From contig CM071935.1 of assembly GCA_016081115.2 (NCBI GenBank), forward strand, positions 26,764,653 to 26,828,652: a stretch of DNA of 64,000 nt, given 5' to 3'. Position 1 is the stretch's first letter. Each line of letters begins with the position of its first letter. Origin of the DNA: Rehmannia glutinosa. Taxonomy: Eukaryota > Streptophyta > Magnoliopsida > Lamiales > Orobanchaceae. The position numbers and the translations under genes are program-made. The notes under the pieces are model-generated. The model saw only the letters and a list, made by a program, of their open reading frames with translations. It was not told the origin of the DNA and made no database searches. Below are positions 33,718 through 45,390 of the stretch, in pieces.

Positions 33718-33753
<36 letters not shown>
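33718..33753. repeat. (TA)n microsatellite left of E6
   Basis: About 18 TA units directly preceding element E6. Confidence 0.9.
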
Positions 33754-33757
<4 letters not shown>

Positions 33758-33914
33758 TAGGGAATGGTTATATGAGACTAATGCCTTATGTAAGTACGTA
33801 AGACCAAACTGGACCACGAGATCAACAAATTTCAATGACTAGTAATAAATATGCTTAAAATATATATAAATACCTAATTAAATTAATAAAGGGGATATAT
33901 TATTCCAAACCAAT

Positions 33915-35314
33915 TGTTTTGTGTATTTTTGTTAGTATTTTGTGTGGTTATTTTAATTTTATTTCTATATATTTCATAGTATATTTCGTGTTTTTGCTTA
34001 TGTGTTTGCGTGTTTTGTTGTTGAGTGTATGTTTGTGTGTGTTATGCTTGTTTTTGGTGGAAAAGTGTAGGTAGAACGAAGAAGAAACGAAGAGTGGGCT
34101 AAGAGGAGTGAACAAGGAAGAAATTAAAGGCGAATGACCGTTCAAGTTGGAAAAAAATAAAGGGAATGGCCGTTCCCTAAGAAAAATGCCGTTCGTGTTG
34201 AAGCCTTCGTTTTGGAAAAAAAAAAGGAACGACCGTTCAATGGCCGCTCCAAGAAGAATGCCATTCGATGACCGTTTCCCCTCACCGCTCGTTCAGTAGC
34301 ATGTTGTTCGGTGACCGTTCAAGAGAAAATATGAACGCATAAATCGGTGGTTTCATCGATTTTTAGTAGACTTTTTTGGATTTGGACTCTTCCAAGTTGT
34401 TAGGGCCTTTGGGCTATATAAGGAGTCTAGGCTTTAGATTTTCACACATTCAAGCTAGATACAAAAAGTTGGATTGCTCTCTTTTCTCTTCTTCTCCTTC
34501 TTCACGTGAGTTCTAGGGTTTTTGTTGGGGATCTCTTTGCAACTTGAAAAAGTGTGATTTTTCTCCACTTTTATTTATCTATTTGATTTTCTTTTGATAT
34601 TAATGGCTTCATGATGGTGTTTGTGATTATTATCTCTTGTTTAATTGAATTGATGAATTTATCCATTAGTTAATTTCTTTGTTCTAGGGTTAGAATGATT
34701 TGATTCAAACAAACAAGCATGAGTATTGATTAATTGATTTGCTTTCTGAATGAATTGCTTTATTTGATAATTGATTGTCCGATCAACTTTTGATTGTTTT
34801 TGGGGGAATAATTGAGATCGAGAGATGATATTATTCCTGGACTAAATTTATTCAGGGGTTAGATATGAATCGAGATGTATTATCTAACCTGGGCTTAATG
34901 AAAATAGCAAATAATGTTGGGATAGCTCTAATATGTGAATACGTGAGTTATCGGATCTAGGCCTAGTTTTTTACATTATTGTTATATTTGTTAACCGCAT
35001 GATCAATTAATTGATATTCTCGCTTCCAAGTTTGATGAGATGATTAGAAATCCTAGACTTTCTTCCATATCTTTTTCTCCAAATGTAATCGTGTCTAGTT
35101 TAATTTTGTCTTTTAATTATTTTCCTTTAGTTTATTAAAATCATAAATTTGGTTTGTGTTTATGATTTATTGTCTCATCAATTGTGTTGCATAATAATTA
35201 TTTGTCGGCTAAGTCTTCCTTGAGAGACGACTTGTGGTTAACTTGCTACCCTACAATTGATCTCGTTCTCTTGCGAGGATTGTTAGACTTTTATAGGTGT
35301 TTAGCGATCGAACA
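33915..35314 (+). repeat. 5' LTR of the Athila-like element
   Basis: 1,400 bp, starts TGTTTTGTGTATTTTTG, ends GCGATCGAACA. TATA-like GGGCTATATAAGGAG (34,411-34,425) lies about 30 bp upstream of a TTTTCACACATTC start-like region, the likely promoter. It contains repeated GAACGGCCGTTC-like palindromic motifs (34,130-34,330). Confidence 0.9.
34411..34425 (+). promoter_or_regulatory. TATA-box region in the LTR
   Basis: GGGCTATATAAGGAG, conserved in the second LTR (39,359-39,374, GGGCTATATAAGGGG). Its position within the LTR fits an RNA polymerase II promoter for the retrotransposon. Confidence 0.5.
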
Positions 35315-35620
35315 AATTTTGGAGCCATTCTTAGGGAAGGATTTAGGCGTAATAATTATTGTGTCTATTTTTTCGTGTTTCTAGTTTAGGATTTCTTTTT
35401 GTTTGATTTTTGATTTTACCTTATTTCACGAGATATGTTTGATTTGTTTTCCTAAGTTTGTTTATCCAGGGACGTAGGAATCTCAATCTGAGCTTGCACC
35501 TTTCGTAGACGACATTCACCATGTTCCAAGACGTATAAGGAATGAGGGGGACGATTCTTCGGTTTAGTAGTGAGCATTCTCGATCACGTTCCAAAGGAAG
35601 AACAAACAAACGAGCCATCA

Positions 35621-36715
35621 ATGGGTGATAATCAAAACAAAAACAACACGGAGGCACGCCAACCTTCGATCGTGAGTTCGCACTCCCGATCATCGGAACC
35701 GCGACCTCTTGCATCACTTTGGGACAAGCGGCCGAACTATGAGCTAAAAATATACACTTCAATCGATTCTCGTCTTTTTATGGAATGCCCAAAAAGATCC
35801 TTTTAACTTCATTCGGGAATTCTATTCTATCTTTCAAACTTTTCCTCTACAGGGATTTGAATGAGGATCGCCTAAGGATGCGCCGCTTTCCATACTCGAA
35901 GGATCGGACAAAAACATGGCTTATGTCTCTACCTCCCAACTCTCTTCTTAATTGGGAGGCGGTGTACAATAAATTCATGGGCAGTACTACTCTCATCGAA
36001 ACGTCGGATCTACGAGGTAAGATAGCTACTTTTAGTCGGATGGAAGGCGAGTCTTTTCATGAGGCCTGGGATCGCTTTGATTCTGATTAAATGCCCACAT
36101 CATCACTACCCATTGGAATTATTAAACCAATTTTTCTATGATGGATTATCGCATAATTATCAATTGCCGCCGAGGGTGACATGGGTGTACATACGGCCCA
36201 AGAAATCTATGATATTCTAGAGATGATGAGCGATAACTCACAACAAAAAGAGAGTGCCGGAGGCAAACGAGTATCATGAATAAAGTAGCCCCGAGCTACG
36301 ATGTGACAAAAACAATTGGCGGGGTTGACTAAGCAAGTACAATTATTAACCACAAGGGCATCCACCTGTCCCCATTCTCGCCGAGTCTTGCGGGATTTGT
36401 GGCGAATATGGTCATGGGGCCAACGTTTGTAATGCTATCTCTCGGATATATAATTCAGTTGGCGGAACCATCCAAACTTTAGTTGGGGCAATTCACAAAA
36501 TTCCTCTAATATCTATCCGAGGCCACCGCAACCCCAAGGCCAGCCAATCAACCAATCAAGGGCTCCATCTATTGAAGAGGCATTTGAACTCCTTTATTCA
36601 AAGGTCGGCCAAACACAAGAAGGTAACAATAGGTGGTTTGAATCTATGGAAGCTTCTTTTAAGCGTCTTAAGACTCAAGTTGGTCAATTGGAGACTCAAG
36701 TTGGTGAGATAGCTC
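35621..36715 (+). pseudogene. Athila-like gag, frameshifted
   Basis: N-terminal MGDNQNKNNTEA..RP at 35,621, then after a frameshift the core: RLRMRRFPYSKDRTKTWLMS, LPPNSLLNWEAVYNKFM and FSRMEGESFHEAWDRF (35,860-36,085), the conserved retrotransposon gag domain (usual pattern RL.LFPFSL.D.A..WL.SLPP...W). A further frameshift gives KCPHHHYPLELLNQFFYDGL. The C-terminus has KTQVGQLETQVGEIARH and TLPSQPK (36,670-36,760), typical of Athila gag. Several frameshifts and stops make it inactive. Confidence 0.85.
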
Positions 36716-36959
36716 GACATGTCTTCAAGCAGGACACACTTCCTAGTCAACCAAAAAGCTCAATCCATCACCGTTCTTGAATTTGGTGAGATTTCTGATG
36801 ATGAAAATGAGATTCCTCTTTCCATTGTCTCATCTAACCATGCAGGTATCGCGAACATAGAAAAGGAAGTTGATGCAAGTGAAGAAGACATGAATATGGA
36901 GGCAAGCACGGATCGCCTTCCCATAGACTTTCTATTCCGTCCCTAAGTCCATGCCCAAA

Positions 36960-37452
36960 ACAAGATCCAGGTAGTTTCACTATCAATATTTCTTTTGGGA
37001 ATGGTAAGGAAGTCGTAGGTATGCTTGATCTTGGAGCCGGAATAAACCTTATGCCTTACTCTACCTTTAAACAATTAGATTTAGGGGAATTGAAGTTCAC
37101 CGGGGTACGTGTGCAACTTGCTGATAGGTCCATTAGGTATCCTACAGGCATTGTTGAAAATATTTTAGTCTAAGTAAGTGGTCTAAAAATTTTCATTGAT
37201 TTTGTTGTTTTGGATATGGAAAAGGACAAAGGTAATATTAAAGATCATATTATACTGTTGGGTAGACCATTCATGGCCACAACCAATACCTTGATTGATG
37301 TCAAAAATAGAAAACTGAGTATGAATGTCTTGGGAAAAACTGTAACATTTTCAATTTTTGATATAGCTTGTAGTTCTGCATGTGCCTCACATGGTAATTT
37401 TATTGTTGACTCTATCGATTTTCTTTGTGAAAGATGTCTTATGGTAGGAACA
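36960..37452 (+). pseudogene. retroviral-type aspartic protease remnant
   Basis: GSFTINISFGNGKEVVGMLD leads to DLGAGINLMPYSTFKQL, the DLGASINLMP active-site region of Athila proteases (Ser changed to Gly here), and ends with the flap/C-terminal ILLGRPFMATTNTLIDV..GKLTMN-like sequence. One in-frame stop interrupts it near 37,170. Sequence stops being coding at about 37,450, where reverse transcriptase should begin. Confidence 0.85.
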
Positions 37453-38876
37453 TGATGTGATTCAAAGCAGAGTAAGCGTATTATAATTTCAAGGTGGTAG
37501 GAGATGCTTTGCTCAATGGCCCACCATGATTTTATCGATTCACGGCCGTCAAGCTAATGACGTTAAGAGCGCTTCTTGGGAGGCAACCCAATCATTTTAC
37601 TATTTTTATCCTAAAAAAATCAAAAATATAGGCAAACAGTGGCGAACGGTCGTTCGCCGAGCACCTCAATGTCATTCGGTGCCCGGCTTTAGCCCAGTCT
37701 TGGCTACAACACAATGTTTGCCCTCCATTTGAAACATCACCTGCAGTCGAGTGACGCCGTTAGGTGGGTCATTAAACACTATTCACTAATAAATTTTTTT
37801 AGAGTTTATCTTTTTGGTGTTTTTGTTCTCCTTCACATGTCATTTGCAGGAGTGTCGGCATGCATTTTTGGACTTAACTACTTTGCTATTATCGCTTTGA
37901 TCAGGGACATCTCTTTTTCCCTTCTTTTTTATTTTTACGCATTGAGGTCATTGCGTGATTTAAGTGTGGGGGAGCGATTGGTTGTTGTCTAGATGTTATT
38001 AGTTGCATATGGTTATTTTTTTCTAGTCCTTTGGTTGTTTAAGCTTAATAATAGTGTCGTTTAGATAACTTGAAATAGATGTAGCAGTTTGAGTTTTGAT
38101 TATACAATAACACTGTGAATTCGATACTTAGGATTTGACTAAATTGTGAATCAACCCTTGTTATAGACAAATAAGACGATGGTTAAATGATAGTTTAGGT
38201 TGTGGGGCTTGAATTGCGAAGTTTCATCGATGTGAATTAAGTAAAAACCTGTTTTGATTTGTGTGTGTACACAATATTGCTAGCCTTGAACGAAAAAAAA
38301 AAAAAAAAGAAAAATCAAGAAAAAAAGCAAAAAAAAAAGCAAAAAAATAATATATAGAACAATCGAGGTTATACTTCGTTGGTTGAGTTGCTTAGTAACT
38401 AGGAGCATTCATGATCCCCATATTTGTCTTTACGTAAAATGGTGGCTCAAACATGAGTATGGAAAACCACCACAGGGAGCCTTTGGAAAACATCCGAAGT
38501 TTATACCTAGTGGAAGAATATCTCGAGAGTTCTAGCACAAACAAAATAAAAAAAATGGTTCGTGGCTAGTATTGCGTGATTTGTTGTGTGTATGACAGGG
38601 TTGTAACTTTTAACACGGATTTGAAACCGAGTAGTATTTGTAACTTTTAACACGGATTTGAAACCGAGTAAGGAGGGTCGAACATCTTAACTAACTATTA
38701 ACTTTAATTTGAGTTAGTCTGTTGTGAAGGTTGGGGATCAATGCATGATAATCCGAGGTGGATAGGACGTGGTGTGATGGATGAATTGACTCTCAAATTG
38801 AACATAATATTTCTTGTTGGATTTATAGACTTTATTATTTGCTTGAGTACAAGCAAAAGCCTAAGTGTGGGGGAGT
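37453..38876 (+). other. 3' untranslated interior of the Athila-like element
   Basis: Contains GCTAATGACGTTAAGAGCGC..CTTCTTGGGAGGCAACCC (about 37,553-37,592), a landmark found near the 3' end of Athila elements, A-rich stretches (38,290-38,350), a local duplication of TGTAACTTTTAACACGGATT (38,601 and 38,639) and the polypurine tract. No coding. Confidence 0.65.
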
Positions 38877-40259
38877 TATTTTGTGTGTTTTTGTTAGTAT
38901 TTTGTGTGGTTATTTTAATTTTATTTCTATATATTTCATAGTATATTTCGTGTTTTTGCTTATGTGTTTGCATGTTTTGTTGTTGAGTCTATGTTTGTGT
39001 GTGTTATGCTTGCTTTTGGTGGAAAAGTATAGGTAGAACAAAGAAGAAATGAAGAGTGGGCTAAGATGAGTGAATAAGGAAGAAACTAGGCGAACGGCCA
39101 TTCAAGTTGGAAAAAAATAAAGGGAACGGCCGTTCCCTAAGAAGAATACCGTTCGTTTTGGAAAAAATAAAGGAACGTCGTTCAATGGCCGTTCCTAAGA
39201 AGAATGTCGTTTGATGACCATTCCCACTGCCATTCGCTGGTAGCATGTCGCTCGATGACCGTTCAAGACAGAAAATCTGAACACATAAATCGGTGATTTC
39301 ATCGATTTTTAGTAGACTTCTTTTAGGATTTGGACTCTTCCAAGTTGTTAGGGCCTTTGGGCTATATAAGGGGAGTCTAGGCTTTAGATTTTCACACATT
39401 CAAGCTAGATACAAAAGTTGGATTGCTCTCTTTTCTCTTATTCTCCTTCTTCACGTGAGTTCTAGGGTTTCTGTTGGGGATCTCTTTGCAACTTGAAAAA
39501 GTGTAATTCTTCTCCACCTTTATTTATCTATTTGATTTTCTTTTGATATTAATTACTTCATGATGGTGTTTGTGATTATTATCTCTTGTTTAATTGAATT
39601 GATGAATTTATCCATGAGCTAATTTCTTTGTTCTAGGATTTGGATGATTTGATTCAAACAAACAAGCATGAGTATTGATTAATTGATTTGCTTTCCTGAA
39701 TGAATTGCTTTATTTGATAATTGATTATCTGATCAACTTTTGATTGTTTTGGGGGAATAATTGAGATCGAGAGAAGATATTGTTCCTGGACTAAATTTAT
39801 TCAGGATGATTCAGAGATGTATTATCTAACCCTGGGCTTAATGAAAATAGCAAATTATGTTGGGATAGCCTAATCTGTGAATACGTGAGTTATCATATCT
39901 AGGCCTAGTTTTTATATTATTGTTATATTTGTTAACCGCAAGATCAATTAATTGATATTCTGCTTGCAAGTTTGATGAGATGATTCCGAAACCCTAGATT
40001 TTCTTCCATATCTTTTTCTCCAAGTTTAATCGTGTCTAGTTTAATTTTGTCTTTTTAATTGTTTTCCTTTAGTTCATTAAAATCATATATTTGGTTAGAG
40101 TATTTAGGTTTTATTTTCTGTCAATTGTGTTGCATAATAATTATTTGCCGGCTAAGTCTTCCTTGAGAGGCGACTTGTGGTTAACTTGCTACCTTACAAT
40201 TGATCTCGTTCTCTTCTCTTGGGATTGTTAGACTTTTATAGGTGTTTAGCGGTTGAACA
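38877..40259 (+). repeat. 3' LTR of the Athila-like element
   Basis: 1,383 bp, aligned along its length with the 5' LTR. Differences are scattered substitutions and short indels, so insertion is not very recent. Ends GCGGTTGAACA before the CCAAT duplication. Confidence 0.9.
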
Positions 40260-41098
40260 CCAATCAATCATATCTCATGAATATAGGGAAGTTACACACA
40301 ATAACATAGATGTTATCTTCTCATCTAAAACCATAGCAAAATTACGTAATATTTGTAAGCAACAAATATACAATGTCTAAGCAACATATTTGTCATCAAT
40401 AAGCAACACGGTTGTCATACAAAATCAACAAAAATACATATATACAAGATATATGACCTATTTAAATCAACAGATTTGTACCAATCTTAGCAACATTGTC
40501 TACTTAAATAAGCAAAATAATTGTCTTCAATAAACAACACAGTCCACATAAAAAAGTAGCATACTTACTTAGTAACATTGTCTGCCTAAATAAGCAACAT
40601 AGTTGACATAAATAAGCAACAAAATTAGATATATATAAAAAGACAAATCGAAGGGAATAGTTTGTGGTTGCAACATTGTCTGCCTAAATAAACAACATAT
40701 TTGTCCTCAATAAGCAACAAATTTCGCACAGCGGAATGCGCCAATATTAATTGCAAGTTTGTTTGATATGAAAGAAAAATTGAGAATTTCGAGATACAAT
40801 TTCAAAAAAGCAATATATTTGTCTTCATAAGCAACATATTTCTCCAAAGTGGATAAGGTCAGAGATACAGTTTCAAACAAATCCCAAAAAATCCGGAATG
40901 TGAAAGGGCACTACCAAAAATAACTCCCGTTTTTTTTACTGATATTCAAACAAAATTACCTACTTATCCTTAACAACCATTAATTAAATATAAACTAAAA
41001 TAAAAATCAATTAAATCTGCATCGTTAAAAAGAAGAGGTCAACGCTCGATTTGGTCTCACGTCTTATTTAGATTATATGGACTCACCAGATCAAATCC

Positions 41099-41119
41099 TA
41101 TATATATATATATATATAT
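41099..41119. repeat. (TA)n junction between E6 and E7
   Basis: About 10 TA units are the only sequence separating the right end of E6 from the left end of E7. Confidence 0.9.
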
Positions 41120-41474
41120 GGGGGAGTTATATAGGACTCTACATTATATGAGCACATATGACCAAATCGAGACCACAAATCTACCTATTTCAATGACTAT
41201 TATTAAATCTGATTAATGTTTATAAAATATATAATAAAATCTAAATGGGGCCAAATTAGTCCACCTAAAGAATAGCAATTGGCTAAATCTAGTAAATCCC
41301 ATTAAAATAGGATGATTTACCCACAATTGGTGGCATCATTCCTTCCAAATTGTTATCATAATCTCTATCAAAAAATCGATTCAGTCTTCTTCTCCACCAT
41401 GCCTGTTGCATAGAAAACCAAAAACCACAGATACAGATCGAACCAATTGCAAAATCCGGCAACAAAAAAAATAG

Positions 41475-42797
41475 ATGACACCTACGAGTAATGCTTCAAC
41501 ACTCATGAACAACAAGGTAACCCCTAGCATTTTCTCACGTTTCGATTGCTTAGTGTGTTTATTTTTACTGTATGATTCATGTTCACTGTTAAATACAAAA
41601 ATAATGTTATGCCAGAAAAAATAAGTGGACTTATATGGACTCCTGATTCATTTCATCATTTCCAATTTTTAACCCAAAAATTTCTTTTTGAATGACTATC
41701 ATATTGCTTATGTGTACTTAAATACTTGATTGTAAGTATGCAAAATCTTGCTTATTCGTTTTTTCGGTGTTTTGCGTTTTCACATTAAAAGTAGTTTTTC
41801 TGAATAGAAACCATCATGTTATGCAAAAAAAAGAAAAACTTGACTTATATGGACATCGATTCATTTCGTCATTCCTAGTTTTCTCAAAACAAAACTTTAC
41901 TTTGGTATGAATAAAATGTTGCTTAGTTGTGCTTACATATTTGCTTGTACGTATGCAATATGTTGCTTACTTGTTCTTGTTTTTAAGTTCTCACATTAAA
42001 AATAGTTTGTTGGATAAAAACTATAATGTTATGCAAAAAAAAAAAAACAAAAAGCTTCTACTTATAAGGACTCCCATTCATTCCATCATTCCCAGGTTTT
42101 CTAACCTAGCACTTTGCTTTGGTATGACTAGAATTTTGCTTAGATGTGCACAAATACTTACTTGTACATATTCAAAATGTTGATTACCTCCCCATTCATT
42201 CCCGCTTTTTTAACCTTAACTTTGTTTAGGTATGGCTATAATGTTGCTTATATGTGCATAAATATTTGCTTGTATGTATTCAAAATATTGCGTACTTGTT
42301 TCTTGTGTTTGTATCAGGGTATTACACATACACCACAACAACGAACTGAAATAACATCGAATTCAACACCGAATCGGATACCGAATGTGACGAAAATATG
42401 ACACCAAAATAAGGAATGAATTTTGGTAATGTAGACAATGGAATACAATTCTACAAAAATTATGGCGTGTCATGGATTTGATGTGAGAATCAATACAACA
42501 AGTCGAAGATTGAAGCAATGTCAAAGCTCATAAAAGAGCACAAACAAATGTTGTTGATGGATCAACATCGATTCCAATCGGTCAACAAGCAATCATTAAT
42601 CGAAGGCTTCCGGAACACATCCCCACTAGGCGTTGTAGTGTTCGCCAACCACAAAAATAAGGGCAACGGCAGGTTGAGTTAAGATCCGACTTCAAAGTTA
42701 GAAAGAGAAATCAATCAAAGTAAGCTAGAAATTGAAGAGACGTTGTGGAAAATGTGGAGAAATGAGTTCGCATAATAGCGGAACATGCAACAAGTAG
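41475..42797 (+). pseudogene. FAR1/FRS-type DNA-binding domain gene remnant
   Basis: A 14-codon first exon (MTPTSNASTLMNNK, 41,475-41,516) is followed by GTAACC...GTATCAG, an intron of about 800 bp, and exon 2 in the same phase (GITHTPQQRTEIT...). After a stop and frameshifts comes GMNFGNVDNGIQFYKNYGVS followed in another frame by GFDVRINTTSRR, matching the FAR1 DNA-binding domain pattern (GM.F....A..FY..YG...GF.VR....RR). About 250 bp later RRCGKCGEMSSHNSGTCNK ends at a TAG (42,797): a CxxC...HNSxTC zinc knuckle like that at the end of FRS and MULE proteins. The MULE transposase core between them is absent. FAR1 proteins are derived from Mutator-like transposases, so this is either the element's decayed own gene or captured FRS sequence. 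Confidence 0.65.
41517..42317 (+). repeat. intron made of ~215-bp tandem units
   Basis: Units anchored on GACTTATATGGAC / ACTTATAAGGACTC at 41,628, 41,842 and 42,060, with a shortened fourth near 42,190. Each continues ATTCATTTC.TCATTCC, a TTTTCTAA/CAAAAC segment, TATG..TAAAATGTTGCTTA and GTATGCAAAAT. The intron has therefore expanded by tandem duplication. Confidence 0.7.
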
Positions 42798-44050
42798 AAT
42801 TGAGTTTTTTTGTCATTACTCCATTTTTGAGTTTCAAACAATCTTTACATGATTTAAAATGTTTCTTAATAATAGTGTTCTTGTGCAATGATGAAACAAT
42901 ATTTTTAAATCTATGTTGATGCTTATTGACGCATTTAATACTGCTTATTTATGATTGTATTACCGCTTAATATTTATGCTTATTTAAATATTTGTATTTA
43001 TTTGTTTGTTAAGCTTTTGTGACTGTTGATACGATTTTAAAATAATTCTTAGTAATTGTGATCTTATACAAATATGAAACATTCAAAAAAAAAACATATG
43101 TCCGGAAATATGGTGTGATGCTTATTCACGTTTTAAAAACTACATATGTGTGCTTATTTTATCTTTGCTTTAGCCAATTGTTTAGCAACCAAAACAAATT
43201 GCTTATTTTTGTCAAATTTTTATTTTTGCTTATTCACGTCTTGTACTTTTATTATTTGTGGCTGCTTTATTGCTTTTAGAGCAAATTATTCAACATCCAA
43301 ACAAAATTGCTTATTTTAGTCCATATGTTCTCTTTGCTTATTGATGTGTCAAGTATAGCTCATGTAAGGTTGTTATACTTTTGCTTTTTGATCAAGTTTT
43401 TCTTGAAAAAAAACAAATAAAAAATAAAAGATATCCATGTACTTGTCTATGACACAACATATTTATACCAAACAAATTGCTTACAATGCAATTGCATTCT
43501 GCTTATAGTATCTAAAATCCATCAAATAAATACGCCGCTAACTCAAAAACATTCCTATATCAACTACGTATATACATCAAAACCAACCGCCAATTCAAAT
43601 TACTATAAAATACTACAATATTCAACCGTTTGATCAAAAGTATAAAACCACAACGTTTTGTTGTGATCCTAACTCATTCCCGGCAAACTCCTTCGCCCCA
43701 AAATCAACTCCCTCTGCTCATTCATGATATCCAAACATATTGCAGGTGTATATTTCCTACTCTCTTTTGCAATTTTCAATAGAAATCTATAAAAAAAAAG
43801 GCACTAGTCGATTATATAAGGCATTCATTAACAAACAATCATTTATAAGCATAAAACCAACCAAGCATAAGCATAATATAAAATATACATATGCAAAAAA
43901 CAAACCGTACATAAGCATAATTAACAACAAACAATGAGCAGTGGAAAACCTCTATAAGCAATTCCCAAGACTTTAAAAAAACATAGCAATACTAACTGCC
44001 CCATATTTCCCCACTTTGTTTTTTCAATTAAAAATTTTCTTTACTAAGAA
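42798..44050. other. E7 interior, GCTTATT-rich
   Basis: No coding supported. Repeated TTGCTTATT and ATTTTTGCTTATT motifs (42,920-43,350), then AT-rich DNA with ATAAGCATAA motifs (43,800-43,930). Confidence 0.5.
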
Positions 44051-44870
44051 ACATTACACAGATCCTATCTAAGCAGTTATAAGAACATAGATAAACAATA
44101 TTAAGAAAATCAATAAGCAACATCCTAATCTGCAATAATACACTTTAAAAATCCAACAAAACCGAAATAAATAAACAGAAACCCATAGCAGAGCCTACCT
44201 AAGCAGTTAGAAGAACATAGATAAACAATATTAAGAAATTCAATAAGCATAGCAATTTACCCAAGCTTAAAACAGAGCAATTTACCTAACAGAAACCCAA
44301 ACTCAAAACAGAGCAATTTACCCATAAAAATCTTATTCACTCATAAAAAGCATTAGCAACATCCTAATAACTACATAGCAACATCCTAATAACTACAACA
44401 ACATCAACATCCTAATAACTACAACAATACACCCTAAAAAATCCAATAAAGCATAAATAAAACACCAAAACCCACAACAAAGCCTAGTTATGCAGCTAGA
44501 AGAACATAAATAAGCAGTATTACGAAAATCAATAAGCATTTGCACATACTTCAACAAAAACAGAGCAATTTAAATCCTATTTCCCTAAATTTTCATCGTC
44601 TTACATCAAAAACTAAAAACAAAAACACAATAATTTACCCCACTCAAAAATAGAGAATTTACCAACGGATGAACTTACCCAAACTCAAAGCTAAATTAAG
44701 AACATAACAACATCCTAAAAATGCAACAATACACCCTAAAAACCAACAAAAATAAAGTAAAAAGTAGAAAACCACAATTATTCTAGGGTTCTAGGTTTTT
44801 CAAAATTGCAACAATAATTTTTTTTAAATAAAAAACAGAAGTCCAGACATAATCATATGCTTGTGCAAAA
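44051..44870. repeat. degenerate tandem block in E7
   Basis: Repeats of GCAGTTA(G/T)AAGAACATA(G/A)AT and AAGAAA(A/T)TCAATAAGCA at 44,073, 44,205 and 44,492, plus AACATCCTAATAACTACA-type units between 44,345 and 44,430. Similar AAGCAACA motifs are in E6. Confidence 0.65.
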
Positions 44871-44879
44871 GGGCTTAAC

Positions 44880-45023
44880 CTAAAAGTTTTCGAAAAAAAC
44901 TCCAAAAGAAGAAGGAAAAAAAAACCTTTTTCCACTGGTGAAGAAGGTGAGGCCATACAGAGCCGTCGAGTTGCTGCTGCCTCGAAGAACAGCCGTCGAG
45001 AGGATGATTATAGGGTTTTTCAT
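44880..45023 (-). other. short minus-strand frame with TC-rich leader in E7
   Basis: A 47-codon frame starting MKNPIIILSTAVLRGSSNST at 45,023, preceded by a (CT)n-rich leader (45,030-45,130, complement) such as plant 5' UTRs often have. No domain recognised and the second half is phenylalanine-rich from a T-run, so it may be the 5' end of a captured gene that runs out into element sequence. Confidence 0.25.
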
Positions 45024-45390
45024 GAGAGAGAGGTGAAGAAAGCTTTCGACCTAGAGATAGAGTTTCGAAAGAGAGAGAGGGATTTCGATCAAGAGGGAGT
45101 TTGTCTGAGTGAGAGAGAGTTTAAACTTTTTTAGTTTTCAAAAGAAAGATTTGGAAAGAATCACGATGAAAACCGACCATTAATTCTAAGAATGTGAAAA
45201 GCCACTATCAAATATAACTCCCCCCAATAACTGATATAAAGTTGGATTTACCAAACATCCTTTTCTTTTATAAATTAACCATTAAAAAGGGACAAAAGCT
45301 GATTAATCTAGATCGTTTAGAAAATAACTCAACGCTCCAGATTTGGTCTCACATACTCACATAACTTATATGGACTCACCATATCCAAAT

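Larger units (their letters stand above)
33910..40264 (+). mobile_element. Athila-like Ty3/gypsy element, gag-protease only
   Basis: LTRs 33,915-35,314 and 38,877-40,259, flanked by CCAAT at 33,910-33,914 and 40,260-40,264 (perfect TSD). The primer site after the 5' LTR, TTTTGGAGCCATTCTTAGGG, is a mutated form of the TTTTGGCGCCGTTGCCGGGG site of Athila/Tat elements. The polypurine tract AAGTGTGGGGGAG (38,864-38,876 region) precedes the 3' LTR. The 3.6-kb interior encodes gag and aspartic protease remnants, then jumps to the 3' UTR motif CGCTTCTTGGGAGGCAACCC. No reverse transcriptase, RNase H, integrase or env-like sequence was found. Confidence 0.9.
33754..41098. mobile_element. TA-tract TIR element E6, split by an LTR retrotransposon
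   Basis: Left part 33,754-33,914 (GGAATGGTTATATGAGACTA..TAAGACCAAACTGGACCACG). Right part 40,265-41,098 ending GGTCTCACGTCTTATTTAGA..ATATGGACTCACCAGATCAA. Removing the 33,915-40,259 retrotransposon and one CCAAT copy gives an element of about 1 kb flanked by TA tracts. The right part repeats ATAAGCAACA / TTTGTC motifs, as E7 does. No coding seen. Confidence 0.75.
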
